Positions 1-6,221 of a DNA stretch of 8,315 bases are shown here, piece by piece (position 1 is the first letter of the stretch; each line of letters opens with the position of its first letter). The notes below the pieces were generated by a model. That model made no database searches, had not been told where the DNA came from, and was given only the letters and a program-made list of their open reading frames with translations. Both the position numbers and the translations under genes were made by a program. The stretch is from Treponema sp. (lineage in GTDB: Bacteria; Spirochaetota; Spirochaetia; Treponematales; Breznakiellaceae), in the NCBI GenBank assembly GCA_031281855.1, contig JAITEW010000056.1, forward strand, positions 1-8,315, read 5' to 3'.

Positions 1-329
1 ATCCTGGGATTAAGGGACGCATAGGGATTCTGGAAGACTATCTGTATATTTCTTCGGGCTTCGAGGAGTTCGCGCCTGCTCATAATTCCCAGGTTTTTTC
101 CGTTAAGGAACACTTCCCCCGAAGTAGGGGTGTAAAGCCGCGCCAGAGCCCGTACTACTGTGGACTTCCCGCAGCCCGACTCTCCTACCAGACCCAGGGT
201 CTCCCCTTTCTTTATGGTAAAAGAAACCCCGTCTACAGCGTAAATAAACTGTTTTTCTCTTTTAAGGAATCCCTTATGGCCTGCAGGGAAGTACATGCAG
301 AGGTCTTTGACTTCAAGAAGAGCGCTCAT
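1..329 (-). CDS. oppF: Oligopeptide ABC transporter ATP-binding protein OppF (5' part, cut by window edge)
   Basis: Second ATPase subunit of a peptide importer. It would act on the cytoplasmic face of the inner membrane as a partner of OppD, hydrolysing ATP to power uptake through OppB/OppC. I translated the minus strand from the ATG at 329-327 and obtained 109 open codons running off the left edge. The reading shows the typical start MSALLEVKDLCMYFP, a Walker A motif GESGCGKST at residues 49-57 and a Q-loop FQNPYASLNPR at 99-109. The signature, Walker B and C-terminal domains lie outside the window. The start codon overlaps the oppD stop as ATGA, which suggests translational coupling, and a G-rich Shine-Dalgarno (AGGGGG, spacing about 6) precedes it. 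OppF rather than DppF is favoured only by the gene order and the resemblance of the neighbours to Opp proteins; the exact peptide substrate cannot be told. Confidence 0.93.
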   Translation of the reverse strand, partial: MSALLEVKDLCMYFPAGHKGFLKREKQFIYAVDGVSFTIKKGETLGLVGESGCGKSTVVRALARLYTPTSGEVFLNGKNLGIMSRRELLEARRNIQIVFQNPYASLNPR

Positions 330-1330
330 ATAATACCCCCTGGGGACGCGGCGTTTGCCTGATTCCAGCAGGCGGCGTAGTGGCTGTTGCCGTAACCGGT
401 TTCTTCCGGATAGCGGGTCCTGCAGATTTCCATAGCCTCGGCGCAGCGGGGATAGAAAGGACAACAGGGGGGAAGATCGATTACATTAGGCGGCTGTCCG
501 GGTATGGAGAAAAGGCGTTCCGAATTCGGCCTGTCCAGCCTGGGAACCGATTTGATAAGGCCCCGGGTATAGGGGTGCAGAGGGCGCTCAAAAATATCCG
601 CAGTCGGCCCCCGCTCAACGATGCGCCCTGCGTACATAACGTAAATAGTATCGCACATCCCGGCTACCACTCCCAGGGAATGGGTAATGAGGATCACGGC
701 TGTTCCAAACTGGCTGGTAAGGTTCTTCATGAGGTCCAGTATTTGCGCTTGAATCGTTACATCCAGGGCGCTGGTCGGCTCGTCGGCGATGAGGATTTCA
801 GGATTGCACGAGAGGCCCATGGCGATCATCACCCGCTGGCACATGCCGCCTGAGAACTGATGGGGGTAATTGTCGATCCGCTCTTTTGCCGCAGGAATCC
901 CGGCGATAGTGAGCATCTCAATAGCCCGTTCTTTTGCTTCTTTTTTTGAAAGCTTCTGGTGAAGCCGCAGGGTTTCAATCATCTGGGTAGAGATTCTGAG
1001 GAAGGGGTTGAGGCTTGTCATAGGATCCTGGAAGATCATGGAAATTTTGGCCCCCCTGATAAGCCGGATCCGTTTCTCCTTCATCCTGAGGATATCTTCG
1101 CCGTGGAAAAGCACTTCGCCTCCCACGATTCTTCCCGGAGGGGTCTGAACCAGGTTCATAATGGAAAGGTTGGTCACCGATTTGCCCGAGCCGGATTCTC
1201 CGACTATCCCCATAACTTCCCCTTTGCGCAGGGAAAAGGAAACATCGTCTACCGCTTTAACCACCCCGTCATCGGTAAAAAAATGGGTTTGAAGGTTCTT
1301 TACTTCCAGGACCGGATCATTGGTCATCAT
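326..1330 (-). CDS. oppD: Oligopeptide ABC transporter ATP-binding protein OppD
   Basis: ATPase subunit of the peptide importer, paired with OppF on the cytoplasmic side. It has 334 residues, a normal length for OppD. Visible motifs are Walker A GESGSGKS (44-51), Q-loop Q101 in FQDPMTSLNP, ABC signature FSGGMCQRV (159-167), Walker B ILIADEP (179-185) and the H-loop histidine H217. A C-terminal oligopeptide-transporter domain carries the cysteine cluster PPCCPFYPRC (287-296), followed by C303 and C321; homologues use this region to hold an iron-sulfur cluster. Two oddities are a Cys at 164, where the family usually has Arg (SGGMRQR), and an extra Cys at 289, where Gly is usual. Translation could start at either of two adjacent ATGs (1330 or 1327). 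The Shine-Dalgarno AGGAG at 1337-1341 overlaps the oppC stop codon. The stop overlaps the oppF start. Confidence 0.96.
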   Translation of the reverse strand: MMTNDPVLEVKNLQTHFFTDDGVVKAVDDVSFSLRKGEVMGIVGESGSGKSVTNLSIMNLVQTPPGRIVGGEVLFHGEDILRMKEKRIRLIRGAKISMIFQDPMTSLNPFLRISTQMIETLRLHQKLSKKEAKERAIEMLTIAGIPAAKERIDNYPHQFSGGMCQRVMIAMGLSCNPEILIADEPTSALDVTIQAQILDLMKNLTSQFGTAVILITHSLGVVAGMCDTIYVMYAGRIVERGPTADIFERPLHPYTRGLIKSVPRLDRPNSERLFSIPGQPPNVIDLPPCCPFYPRCAEAMEICRTRYPEETGYGNSHYAACWNQANAASPGGII

Positions 1331-1339
1331 CTTTGGCTC

Positions 1340-2398
1340 CTAAGTCCTGTTCTTGCCCTGGGGATCAAAGGAGTCCCTGAGGCCGTCGCCCAAAAAGTTC
1401 ATTGCGAAAAGAAACACCGTCATCACTACCGCAGGCGCGATGAGGAGCCAGGGATAGAGTTCCATGCCCTTCACCCCTTCTGATACCAGGGAGCCCCAGG
1501 ACGCGAGGGGCGCCGAAACGCCGAGCCCCAGGAAGGAAAGGAAACTCTCGTTCATGATGAACTGGGGCAGCGAAAGGGTCGAATAGACGATGATGATCCC
1601 CAGGGTATTTGGAAGCAGATGCTTCCTGATGATCCGCCCGGCCCCTGCGCCTACGGACTGGGCGGCCTGGACGAACTCGGCGTTTTTAAGGGAAATGATC
1701 TGCCCCCGGACCACCCGGGCTATAGTAAGCCACGATACCAGGGCAATGGCCATAAAGAGGATGAAAACATTCCGCCCCATAATGGCCATAAGGATGATAA
1801 CGATGAGCATGTAAGGCAGGCCGTACATGACATCCACAAAGCGCATAATGAGGTTGTCCAGTTTCCCGCCCGCGTAACCCGCTACGGCGCCGAAGAATAT
1901 GCCGATAAGCAGGGCGGTAATCGTTCCCAGCACGCCTATGCCTATGGAGATCCGTCCGCCGTAGATCACCCGGGAAAGCATGTCCCTGCCCAGTATGTCG
2001 GTTCCCAGTATATAAACCCTTTTATGCACAGGATTGGTTTCAATATCAGCGCGCATGGCTGCGAGTTCGGTTTTTTCCGTAGCGCTGTATTCGGAGCGCC
2101 CTTCTTTTTCCATGACTTTTGCCAGGTACGCTTCCCTGGTTTTAAGCATTACCTCGCCGGCGCTCCGGAAAGAAGGGGGAAGGTAGATATGCTGGATTTC
2201 CTGGCGTTCAAAGGGATAAAAAGGCAGAAGCGGCGCGAAAATCGAAATAAAAAAATAAATCAGCACCACTGTAAGCCCGAAGACGGCCATCTTGTTTTTT
2301 TTAAGACGCTTCCAGGCGTCCTGGGTCAGGGAAACAGGTTTAACGCTTTGGTCGAATTCGTTGAGCGCCGCACCGGTTTTTTTACGCGAAAAATTCAT
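1340..2398 (-). CDS. oppC: Oligopeptide ABC transporter permease OppC
   Basis: Inner-membrane permease that pairs with OppB to form the peptide channel. I chose the ATG at 2398 (352 residues) because GGAGGG lies just upstream. A GTG at 2413 would add five residues and overlap the oppB stop as GTGA, but it has no Shine-Dalgarno. A basic N-terminal tail precedes TM1 (about residues 38-57). The family hallmark GTDILGRDMLSR follows at 132-143, then the membrane core and the EAA coupling loop around 239-266 (ending HLLPNT) that docks on the ATPase subunits. Between TM1 and the GTD motif lies a charged, Glu/Lys-rich stretch of about 55 residues (roughly 72-127), longer than in the enterobacterial protein (about 300 residues), probably exposed to the periplasm. 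The start lies 11 bases after the oppB stop, and the stop abuts the oppD Shine-Dalgarno. Confidence 0.95.
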   Translation of the reverse strand: MNFSRKKTGAALNEFDQSVKPVSLTQDAWKRLKKNKMAVFGLTVVLIYFFISIFAPLLPFYPFERQEIQHIYLPPSFRSAGEVMLKTREAYLAKVMEKEGRSEYSATEKTELAAMRADIETNPVHKRVYILGTDILGRDMLSRVIYGGRISIGIGVLGTITALLIGIFFGAVAGYAGGKLDNLIMRFVDVMYGLPYMLIVIILMAIMGRNVFILFMAIALVSWLTIARVVRGQIISLKNAEFVQAAQSVGAGAGRIIRKHLLPNTLGIIIVYSTLSLPQFIMNESFLSFLGLGVSAPLASWGSLVSEGVKGMELYPWLLIAPAVVMTVFLFAMNFLGDGLRDSFDPQGKNRT

Positions 2399-2402
2399 AA
2401 GC

Positions 2403-2407
2403 CCTCC
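2403..2407 (-). promoter_or_regulatory. Ribosome binding site that decides the oppC start
   Basis: On the minus strand GGAGG sits four bases before the ATG at 2398. The longer reading from GTG 2413 has only CCCCGGATTTCTTACAA upstream, with no Shine-Dalgarno match. This favours the shorter protein. The spacing is at the short end of the usual range, so the GTG start is not fully excluded. Confidence 0.6.
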
Positions 2408-2409
2408 GG

Positions 2410-3339
2410 TCACTTGTAAGAAATCCGGGGGTCCAAAAACCCGTAAATGATATCAACAAAAAAATTCATCACTACCAGAATAAGTGAATAGACGATGACG
2501 GTTCCCATAATAAGGGTATAATCCCGGTTCAGCGCCGAGCGGACAAAAAAGGTTCCCAGCCCAGGGACCACGAATATGCTTTCCACCACTACCGATCCGG
2601 TTACGATGCCGGCGCAGGCAGGCCCCAGGTAACTCACTACCGGGAGAAGGGCGCCTTTGAGAACGTGCTTTACCATGATGACCGGCATGGAAAGGCCTTT
2701 GGCTCTGGCGGTGCGGACATAATCGGACCTCAGGGCTTCCAGAATGCTTGCCCTTGAAAGCCGGGCTATGTAGGCAAAGTAAGGCATAGACAGGGTAACA
2801 GCCGGCAATACCAGGGTTCTAATCCCCTGGCGTCCGGTGATCCATCCCGAAGTGGGCAGCCACTTGAGCCACACCGCAAAGACAAGCATAAGCACCGGGC
2901 CTGACACAAAAAGGGGAATCGAAATTCCCGTTACCGCCAGGGACATGGCGGTGTAATCAATAGCCGTATTCTGGCGCAGTGCCGAAACAACCCCCACGAG
3001 CACCCCCAGAACCAGCGCGAGGGTAAGCGAAGTAAGGCCCAGGACAACCGAGTGGGGAAGGCTTTGTGCGATTAAGGCGTTAACCGTAAAATCCTTGTTT
3101 TTGAAAGAAGGCCCCAGATCGCCCCGCACAACATCGCCTAAAAACCTGAGATACTGTCTGGGCAGAGGTTCATCCATGTGGTATTTTTTCAGAAGATTTT
3201 CCATCACACCCCGGGGGACTTCCTTTTCACTTGAAAAAGGGCCTCCCGGAGCGGCGCGCATCATAAAAAAACTAAGGGTGATGATTATGAACATCGTAGG
3301 AATAATGCTCACCAACCTTCGTACTATGAACCTTCCCAT
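2410..3339 (-). CDS. oppB: Oligopeptide ABC transporter permease OppB
   Basis: Inner-membrane permease forming the peptide channel together with OppC. At 309 residues it matches the family length (E. coli OppB is about 306). TM1 lies at about residues 9-28 and is followed by the OppB/DppB motif MRAAPGGPF (27-35). The periplasmic loop contains LGPSFKNKDFTVN (75-87), very close to the E. coli OppB version, which supports Opp over Dpp. The EAA loop spans about 201-229 (AKGLSMPVIMVKHVL). The C-terminal hallmarks VVPGLG (257-262), RDYTLIMG (272-279) and LDPRISY (302-308) are all present. Several further hydrophobic helices give a usual six-helix permease. The ATG at 3339 has AGGAG six bases upstream. 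That ribosome site lies one base beyond a strong stem-loop in the oppA-oppB gap, so the hairpin may affect how much OppB is made. Confidence 0.96.
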   Translation of the reverse strand: MGRFIVRRLVSIIPTMFIIITLSFFMMRAAPGGPFSSEKEVPRGVMENLLKKYHMDEPLPRQYLRFLGDVVRGDLGPSFKNKDFTVNALIAQSLPHSVVLGLTSLTLALVLGVLVGVVSALRQNTAIDYTAMSLAVTGISIPLFVSGPVLMLVFAVWLKWLPTSGWITGRQGIRTLVLPAVTLSMPYFAYIARLSRASILEALRSDYVRTARAKGLSMPVIMVKHVLKGALLPVVSYLGPACAGIVTGSVVVESIFVVPGLGTFFVRSALNRDYTLIMGTVIVYSLILVVMNFFVDIIYGFLDPRISYK

Positions 3340-3351
3340 AGCCAGCTCCTG

Positions 3352-3386
3352 ACCGGGATTTCACAGACATGCCGTGAAACCCCGGT
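3352..3386 (-). promoter_or_regulatory. 13-bp intercistronic stem-loop between oppA and oppB
   Basis: The arms 3352-3364 and 3374-3386 are complementary over 13 positions with one G-U wobble in the RNA, enclosing a nine-base loop. On the transcribed (minus) strand no U-run follows, so this is not a normal intrinsic terminator. The stem ends one base before the oppB Shine-Dalgarno (AGGAG, 3346-3350). In other binding-protein operons such hairpins protect the upstream message or cut read-through, so that binding protein exceeds permease. That role here is inferred. Confidence 0.75.
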
Positions 3387-3416
3387 ACGTTTATGCGGAC
3401 ACGCCGCAAAAAGGTT

Positions 3417-5030
3417 TTACTTTTTCCTGATTCCTACCCAGGGATGCGTGTCCTGGGGATTGGTGTACCAGCCGTCCCATTTGTCCAGATCGATGATGTT
3501 CTGGGAGACGTAGTAGTAAATAGGGATGACCGCCTGGTCCCGGGTAACGGCGATTTCCTCGGCCTGCCGGAGCACCGCGTCCCGGGCGGGGCCGCCGGGC
3601 ATAGCCGAAGCCTGGCGGATAAGACGGTCATACTCGGGATCGCTGTAATGGCCGTCGTTGTTGCCGCCACCAGTGATGAGGAGGTCCAGGAAGTTCTGGG
3701 CGTCCGCGTAGTCGGCTATCCAGCCGGCCCGGCCAAGCTCCATGCGGCTGGTTTTCCGTTCTTCGAGGAACGTAGCCCATTCCAGGTTCTGGAGGGTCAC
3801 GTTTACCCCAAGATTGGTCTTCCATACCTGCTGGAGGTATTCGGCGATAACCTTATGGGAATCCAGGGTATTGTAGATAATGGTGAAAGTTGGGAGGCCG
3901 CGGCCTTCGGGATAACCCGCTTCGGCCAGAAGCCGCTTCGCGGCAGCCACGTCGTACCCGGTGCCTGTCGCGGGCTTGTAATCCCCGATAGGAGGTACCA
4001 GGGCAAAGGCGGGAACCTGGCCGCCCTTAACCACCCGGTCGATCAGTTCCTGGCGGTCAAAGGACATAGAGAGGGCCTTCCGGAGCCGCACATCCTTGAG
4101 GATAGGATGGTTCATATTTATATAGTAGAAATAAGAGCCCAACTGGGTAGCCACACGGTAATCCTTGTCCAGCTTGAGCTGGTCGATTATGGCCAGAGGG
4201 ATGTTGGTGCTCCAGTCAATCTCGCCGTTTTTGAACGCCTGATAGGCGGTATTGGTGTCTTCAATAGGCAGGAAGGTGATCTTGCTCAGGTGCACGTTGG
4301 CCTTGTTCCAGTACTTGTCGTTAGGAACCACCGTGAGGTGATCGTTGGGTATCCATTCCTGGAGCACGAAAGGACCGTTGCTCACGAAGTTGCCGGGCTT
4401 GATCCAGTCGGAACCGAACTTGTTGATAGCGTGCATTGGCAAAGGCGAGAAGGCGTAATGGGCGAACATATCAATGGCGTAAGGCACGTTACCCACCAGG
4501 GTCACTTCAAAGGTACTGGCATCCACAGCGCGGATAGCCACATCGGAAGGCTTGCCGCCCTGGGTATTGTAGAGATCCGCCCCTTTGACCACCATGCCGG
4601 GCAGGTAGGCGTAGTTAGACGCCGTTGCCGGGTTAAGGTGGTGGAGCCAGGAATCCACAACAGTCTGGGCGGTAATGGGGGTGCCGTCGCTCCAGGTGAT
4701 GCCTGACCGGATTTTGAAGGTAATAACCGAGCCGTCAGCGCTGATGGTCCAGCTTTCGGCCACCCCGGGCTGGGCCTTGTTGGTTTTGGGATCGTTTACC
4801 ACGAGCCCCTCAAAGAGGGCCATGTAAACCCGGTGTTCAGGAACGCCTTCGATCTGTGAAGGATCGATGGACTGGATTTCAGTCCCGTTGCCGATGACAA
4901 ATTCCGCTTTACCCGCGGTACTGCCGGAACTTCCGCCTGCCTGGCCGCCGCTTGACTGGCTCCCGCCGCCTGCGTACAGGGCGCCTGCCGCGATGAGCAG
5001 GCATACTACCGTAACAATAGTTTTTTTCAT
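3417..5030 (-). CDS. oppA: Oligopeptide-binding protein OppA (family 5 extracellular solute-binding protein)
   Basis: Captures peptides outside the inner membrane and delivers them to OppB/OppC. At 537 residues it is a normal OppA length. It begins with an export signal (MKK, then a hydrophobic core at about 5-19) ending LYA, where signal peptidase I could cut. A Gly/Ser-rich linker follows (about 21-41), then the binding fold: the early motif EIQSIDPSQ (51-59), GVAESWTISADG (89-100), the FKNGEIDW region (266-273) and the family motif GWIADYADAQNFLD (436-449). A Gly/Ser linker of this kind normally follows a lipidated Cys in spirochaete lipoproteins, but none is present at the cut site; the only Cys is C10, inside the hydrophobic core. 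The ATG at 5030 has a perfect AGGAGG (5037-5042) six bases away. It is first in the operon, behind a good promoter. The family also binds other ligands, so peptide specificity is inferred from the operon. Confidence 0.95.
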   Translation of the reverse strand: MKKTIVTVVCLLIAAGALYAGGGSQSSGGQAGGSSGSTAGKAEFVIGNGTEIQSIDPSQIEGVPEHRVYMALFEGLVVNDPKTNKAQPGVAESWTISADGSVITFKIRSGITWSDGTPITAQTVVDSWLHHLNPATASNYAYLPGMVVKGADLYNTQGGKPSDVAIRAVDASTFEVTLVGNVPYAIDMFAHYAFSPLPMHAINKFGSDWIKPGNFVSNGPFVLQEWIPNDHLTVVPNDKYWNKANVHLSKITFLPIEDTNTAYQAFKNGEIDWSTNIPLAIIDQLKLDKDYRVATQLGSYFYYINMNHPILKDVRLRKALSMSFDRQELIDRVVKGGQVPAFALVPPIGDYKPATGTGYDVAAAKRLLAEAGYPEGRGLPTFTIIYNTLDSHKVIAEYLQQVWKTNLGVNVTLQNLEWATFLEERKTSRMELGRAGWIADYADAQNFLDLLITGGGNNDGHYSDPEYDRLIRQASAMPGGPARDAVLRQAEEIAVTRDQAVIPIYYYVSQNIIDLDKWDGWYTNPQDTHPWVGIRKK

Positions 5031-5067
5031 TTTTGACCTCCTGTGGCTGGAAAATGATTATTTACAT

Positions 5068-5096
5068 AGTATAAGATGATAAAACGTAAAGTACAA
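5068..5096 (-). promoter_or_regulatory. Probable sigma-70 type promoter of the opp operon
   Basis: The minus strand reads TTGTAC (5091-5096), a 17-base spacer, then TATACT (5068-5073). The -10 matches consensus at five of six positions and the -35 keeps TTG. Transcription would start about 30 bases before the oppA ATG, leaving a short leader with the AGGAGG site. The surroundings are AT-rich compared with the genes. Confidence 0.65.
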
Positions 5097-5175
5097 GTGC
5101 GATTTTTCCAGTAAAACGATTGCCGGACAGATCCGGTCTTTTTACAGATCGGACACCCAGATCGGGACGGGCTGC

Positions 5176-5204
5176 TAGACAAACCCGGTTTTTTCTGTTA
5201 TAGT
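5176..5204 (+). promoter_or_regulatory. Promoter of the tRNA-Cys gene
   Basis: TAGACA (5176-5181) and TATAGT (5199-5204) each match the sigma-70 consensus at five of six positions and are separated by exactly 17 bases. The -10 ends 19 bases before the mature tRNA 5' end, so transcription would start roughly 12 bases upstream of it, leaving a short 5' leader for RNase P to remove. Confidence 0.75.
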
Positions 5205-5223
5205 TTACAGGTTGAATGTGCTT

Positions 5224-5295
5224 GGCGCCGTACCCAAGCGGTAAGGGAGAGGTCTGCAAAACCTTTATGCAACGGTTCGATTCCGTTCGGCGCCT
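5224..5295 (+). tRNA. tRNA-Cys (anticodon GCA)
   Basis: A full cloverleaf can be folded by eye. The acceptor stem GGCGCCG (5224-5230) pairs with CGGCGCC (5288-5294). A three-pair D stem CCC/GGG (5233-5235 with 5245-5247) follows. The anticodon stem GAGGT/ACCTT carries the loop CTGCAAA, with anticodon GCA at 5256-5258. The variable loop has five bases, and the T arm is AACGG-TTCGATT-CCGTT (5271-5287). The discriminator base is U (5295), the known identity base for cysteine tRNA. The gene does not encode CCA, so the tail must be added by a nucleotidyltransferase. It stands alone with its own promoter and converges on the phosphatase gene. Confidence 0.97.
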
Positions 5296-5307
5296 TTTGT
5301 TTGTTTT
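5295..5307 (+). terminator. U-rich tail after tRNA-Cys, possible transcription end
   Basis: TTTTGTTTGTTTT directly follows the acceptor stem. No separate hairpin precedes it; the tRNA acceptor and T stems could act as the stem. This is a tentative call based only on the T-rich run and on the need to stop before the convergent gene that ends at 5356. Confidence 0.35.
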
Positions 5308-5355
5308 GAAACCGTCGCGGGGGAAACATACCCGGTATCGTAGAATGGCAAGGTC

Positions 5356-6165
5356 CTAGCCGGAAGCTGTATCAGGGCCAAAAGAGCCGGGGATCTCAAA
5401 AACTCCTTCCAGAATGTGCCGGGGCTGGTAGGGGAAAGAGGGGATATCCTCCAGGGCGGTTACCCCGGAAAGTACCAGGACCGTTTCGATTTCCGATTCC
5501 ACTCCGGCGGCGATGTCCGTATCCATGCGGTCGCCGATGATGGCTGTATCTTCCCGCTTGGAGTTAAGGCGCCTTAAACCGTGGCGCATCATCAGGGGGT
5601 TGGGTTTTCCTACGAAATAAGCCTTCTTGCCTGTAGCCATCTCGATAGGCGCCACCAGGGAGCCGCAGGCAGGCACTATCCCCGCCTCTGTGGGGCCTGT
5701 AAGGTCCGGGTTGGTCCCGATGAGCCGGGCCCCTCCTAGTACCAGGCGCACCGCCCGTTCCAGGGCCTCAAGGCTGTAGCCCCTGCCTTCGCCTACTACC
5801 ACATAGTCGGGGTTCACGTTGTTCATCGTAAAGCCCATATCGTAGAGAGCCTGGATAAGCCCGGGTTCACCGATAACAAAGACCGAACCTCCGGGACGCT
5901 GGGAAGCGAGGAAGCTCGCGGTGGCCAGGGCGCTGGTGTAAAAGTGCTCCGGTTCTACCGTTATCCCCAGGCGATCCAGCTTCTGGGATAACTCAAGCGG
6001 CGAACGTTCGCTGGAATTGGTCAGAAAAAGGTAGGACTTCCCGTTGTTGTCCAGCCACTGGACAAAGTCTACTGCGCCTTTGAGGATCCTGTTGCCGTGG
6101 TAGATGACGCCGTCCATATCAATGATAAAGGCTTTTTTGCCTCTGATTAATTCCAAATTTTTCAT
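5356..6165 (-). CDS. HAD superfamily IIA sugar/nucleotide phosphatase, NagD-like
   Basis: Cytoplasmic Mg-dependent phosphatase of the haloacid dehalogenase superfamily, subfamily IIA (NagD, pNPPase and phosphoglycolate phosphatase relatives). It has 269 residues, a typical length. Core motifs are all present: motif I DMDGVIY with nucleophile D16 and acid/base D18, motif II LTNSS (T49), motif III Lys in VGKPNP (K187), and motif IV GDRMDTD (211-217). The segment between motifs II and III is the large C2 cap, which includes the family-typical TNPDLTGP (151-158). The true substrate is unknown: E. coli NagD acts on UMP and GMP, others on phosphoglycolate or pyridoxal phosphate, and no neighbour tells which. 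The ATG at 6165 precedes the conserved DxD at the expected distance, but has no Shine-Dalgarno. A TATACT box ends seven bases upstream, suggesting a leaderless transcript. It diverges from the aromatic gene. Confidence 0.9.
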   Translation of the reverse strand: MKNLELIRGKKAFIIDMDGVIYHGNRILKGAVDFVQWLDNNGKSYLFLTNSSERSPLELSQKLDRLGITVEPEHFYTSALATASFLASQRPGGSVFVIGEPGLIQALYDMGFTMNNVNPDYVVVGEGRGYSLEALERAVRLVLGGARLIGTNPDLTGPTEAGIVPACGSLVAPIEMATGKKAYFVGKPNPLMMRHGLRRLNSKREDTAIIGDRMDTDIAAGVESEIETVLVLSGVTALEDIPSFPYQPRHILEGVFEIPGSFGPDTASG

Positions 6166-6172
6166 AATAATG

Positions 6173-6178
6173 AGTATA
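6173..6178 (-). promoter_or_regulatory. -10 element of the phosphatase gene (leaderless start proposed)
   Basis: TATACT on the minus strand ends seven bases before the ATG at 6165, which places the expected transcription start at or within a base or two of the start codon. A -35 at the right spacing is poor (TAGCTG at 17 bases), so the promoter call is tentative. Confidence 0.45.
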
Positions 6179-6186
6179 AACTATCC

Positions 6187-6215
6187 TTGTAAAAACAGCT
6201 ATAAGTCTATATTAT
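6187..6215 (+). promoter_or_regulatory. Promoter of the DAHP synthase-prephenate dehydratase gene (leaderless start proposed)
   Basis: TTGTAA (6187-6192), a 17-base spacer and TATTAT (6210-6215) match the sigma-70 pattern at four and five of six positions. The -10 ends six bases before the ATG at 6222, so RNA would start at about the A of the start codon. No Shine-Dalgarno is present in the 20 bases before the ATG. Confidence 0.55.
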
Positions 6216-6221
6216 GCCCCT

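Noticed and set aside
1619..2419. Open frame of 266 codons on the plus strand, opposite oppC
   Set aside because: It is antisense to a clear permease gene; its composition (many His, Pro, Gly) is what a shadow frame gives, and it has no recognisable motif.
2933..2952. Inverted repeat ACCGCCA/TGGCGGT inside oppB
   Set aside because: Only seven pairs with a six-base loop in GC-rich coding sequence and no T-run on either side; likely chance.
3393..4706. Long open frame of 437 codons on the plus strand, opposite oppA
   Set aside because: It lies wholly antisense to a confidently identified binding protein, resembles no family I know, and owes its length to GC-rich codon bias in the real frame.
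5062..5259. 65-codon frame on the minus strand across the oppA upstream region and tRNA-Cys
   Set aside because: It runs through a tRNA gene and two promoters, and has no ribosome binding site or protein-like features.
5310..5355. Possible terminator between tRNA-Cys and the phosphatase gene (ATACC/GGTAT)
   Set aside because: The pairing leaves a one-base loop and there is no T-run on either strand, so no terminator is supported for the phosphatase gene here.
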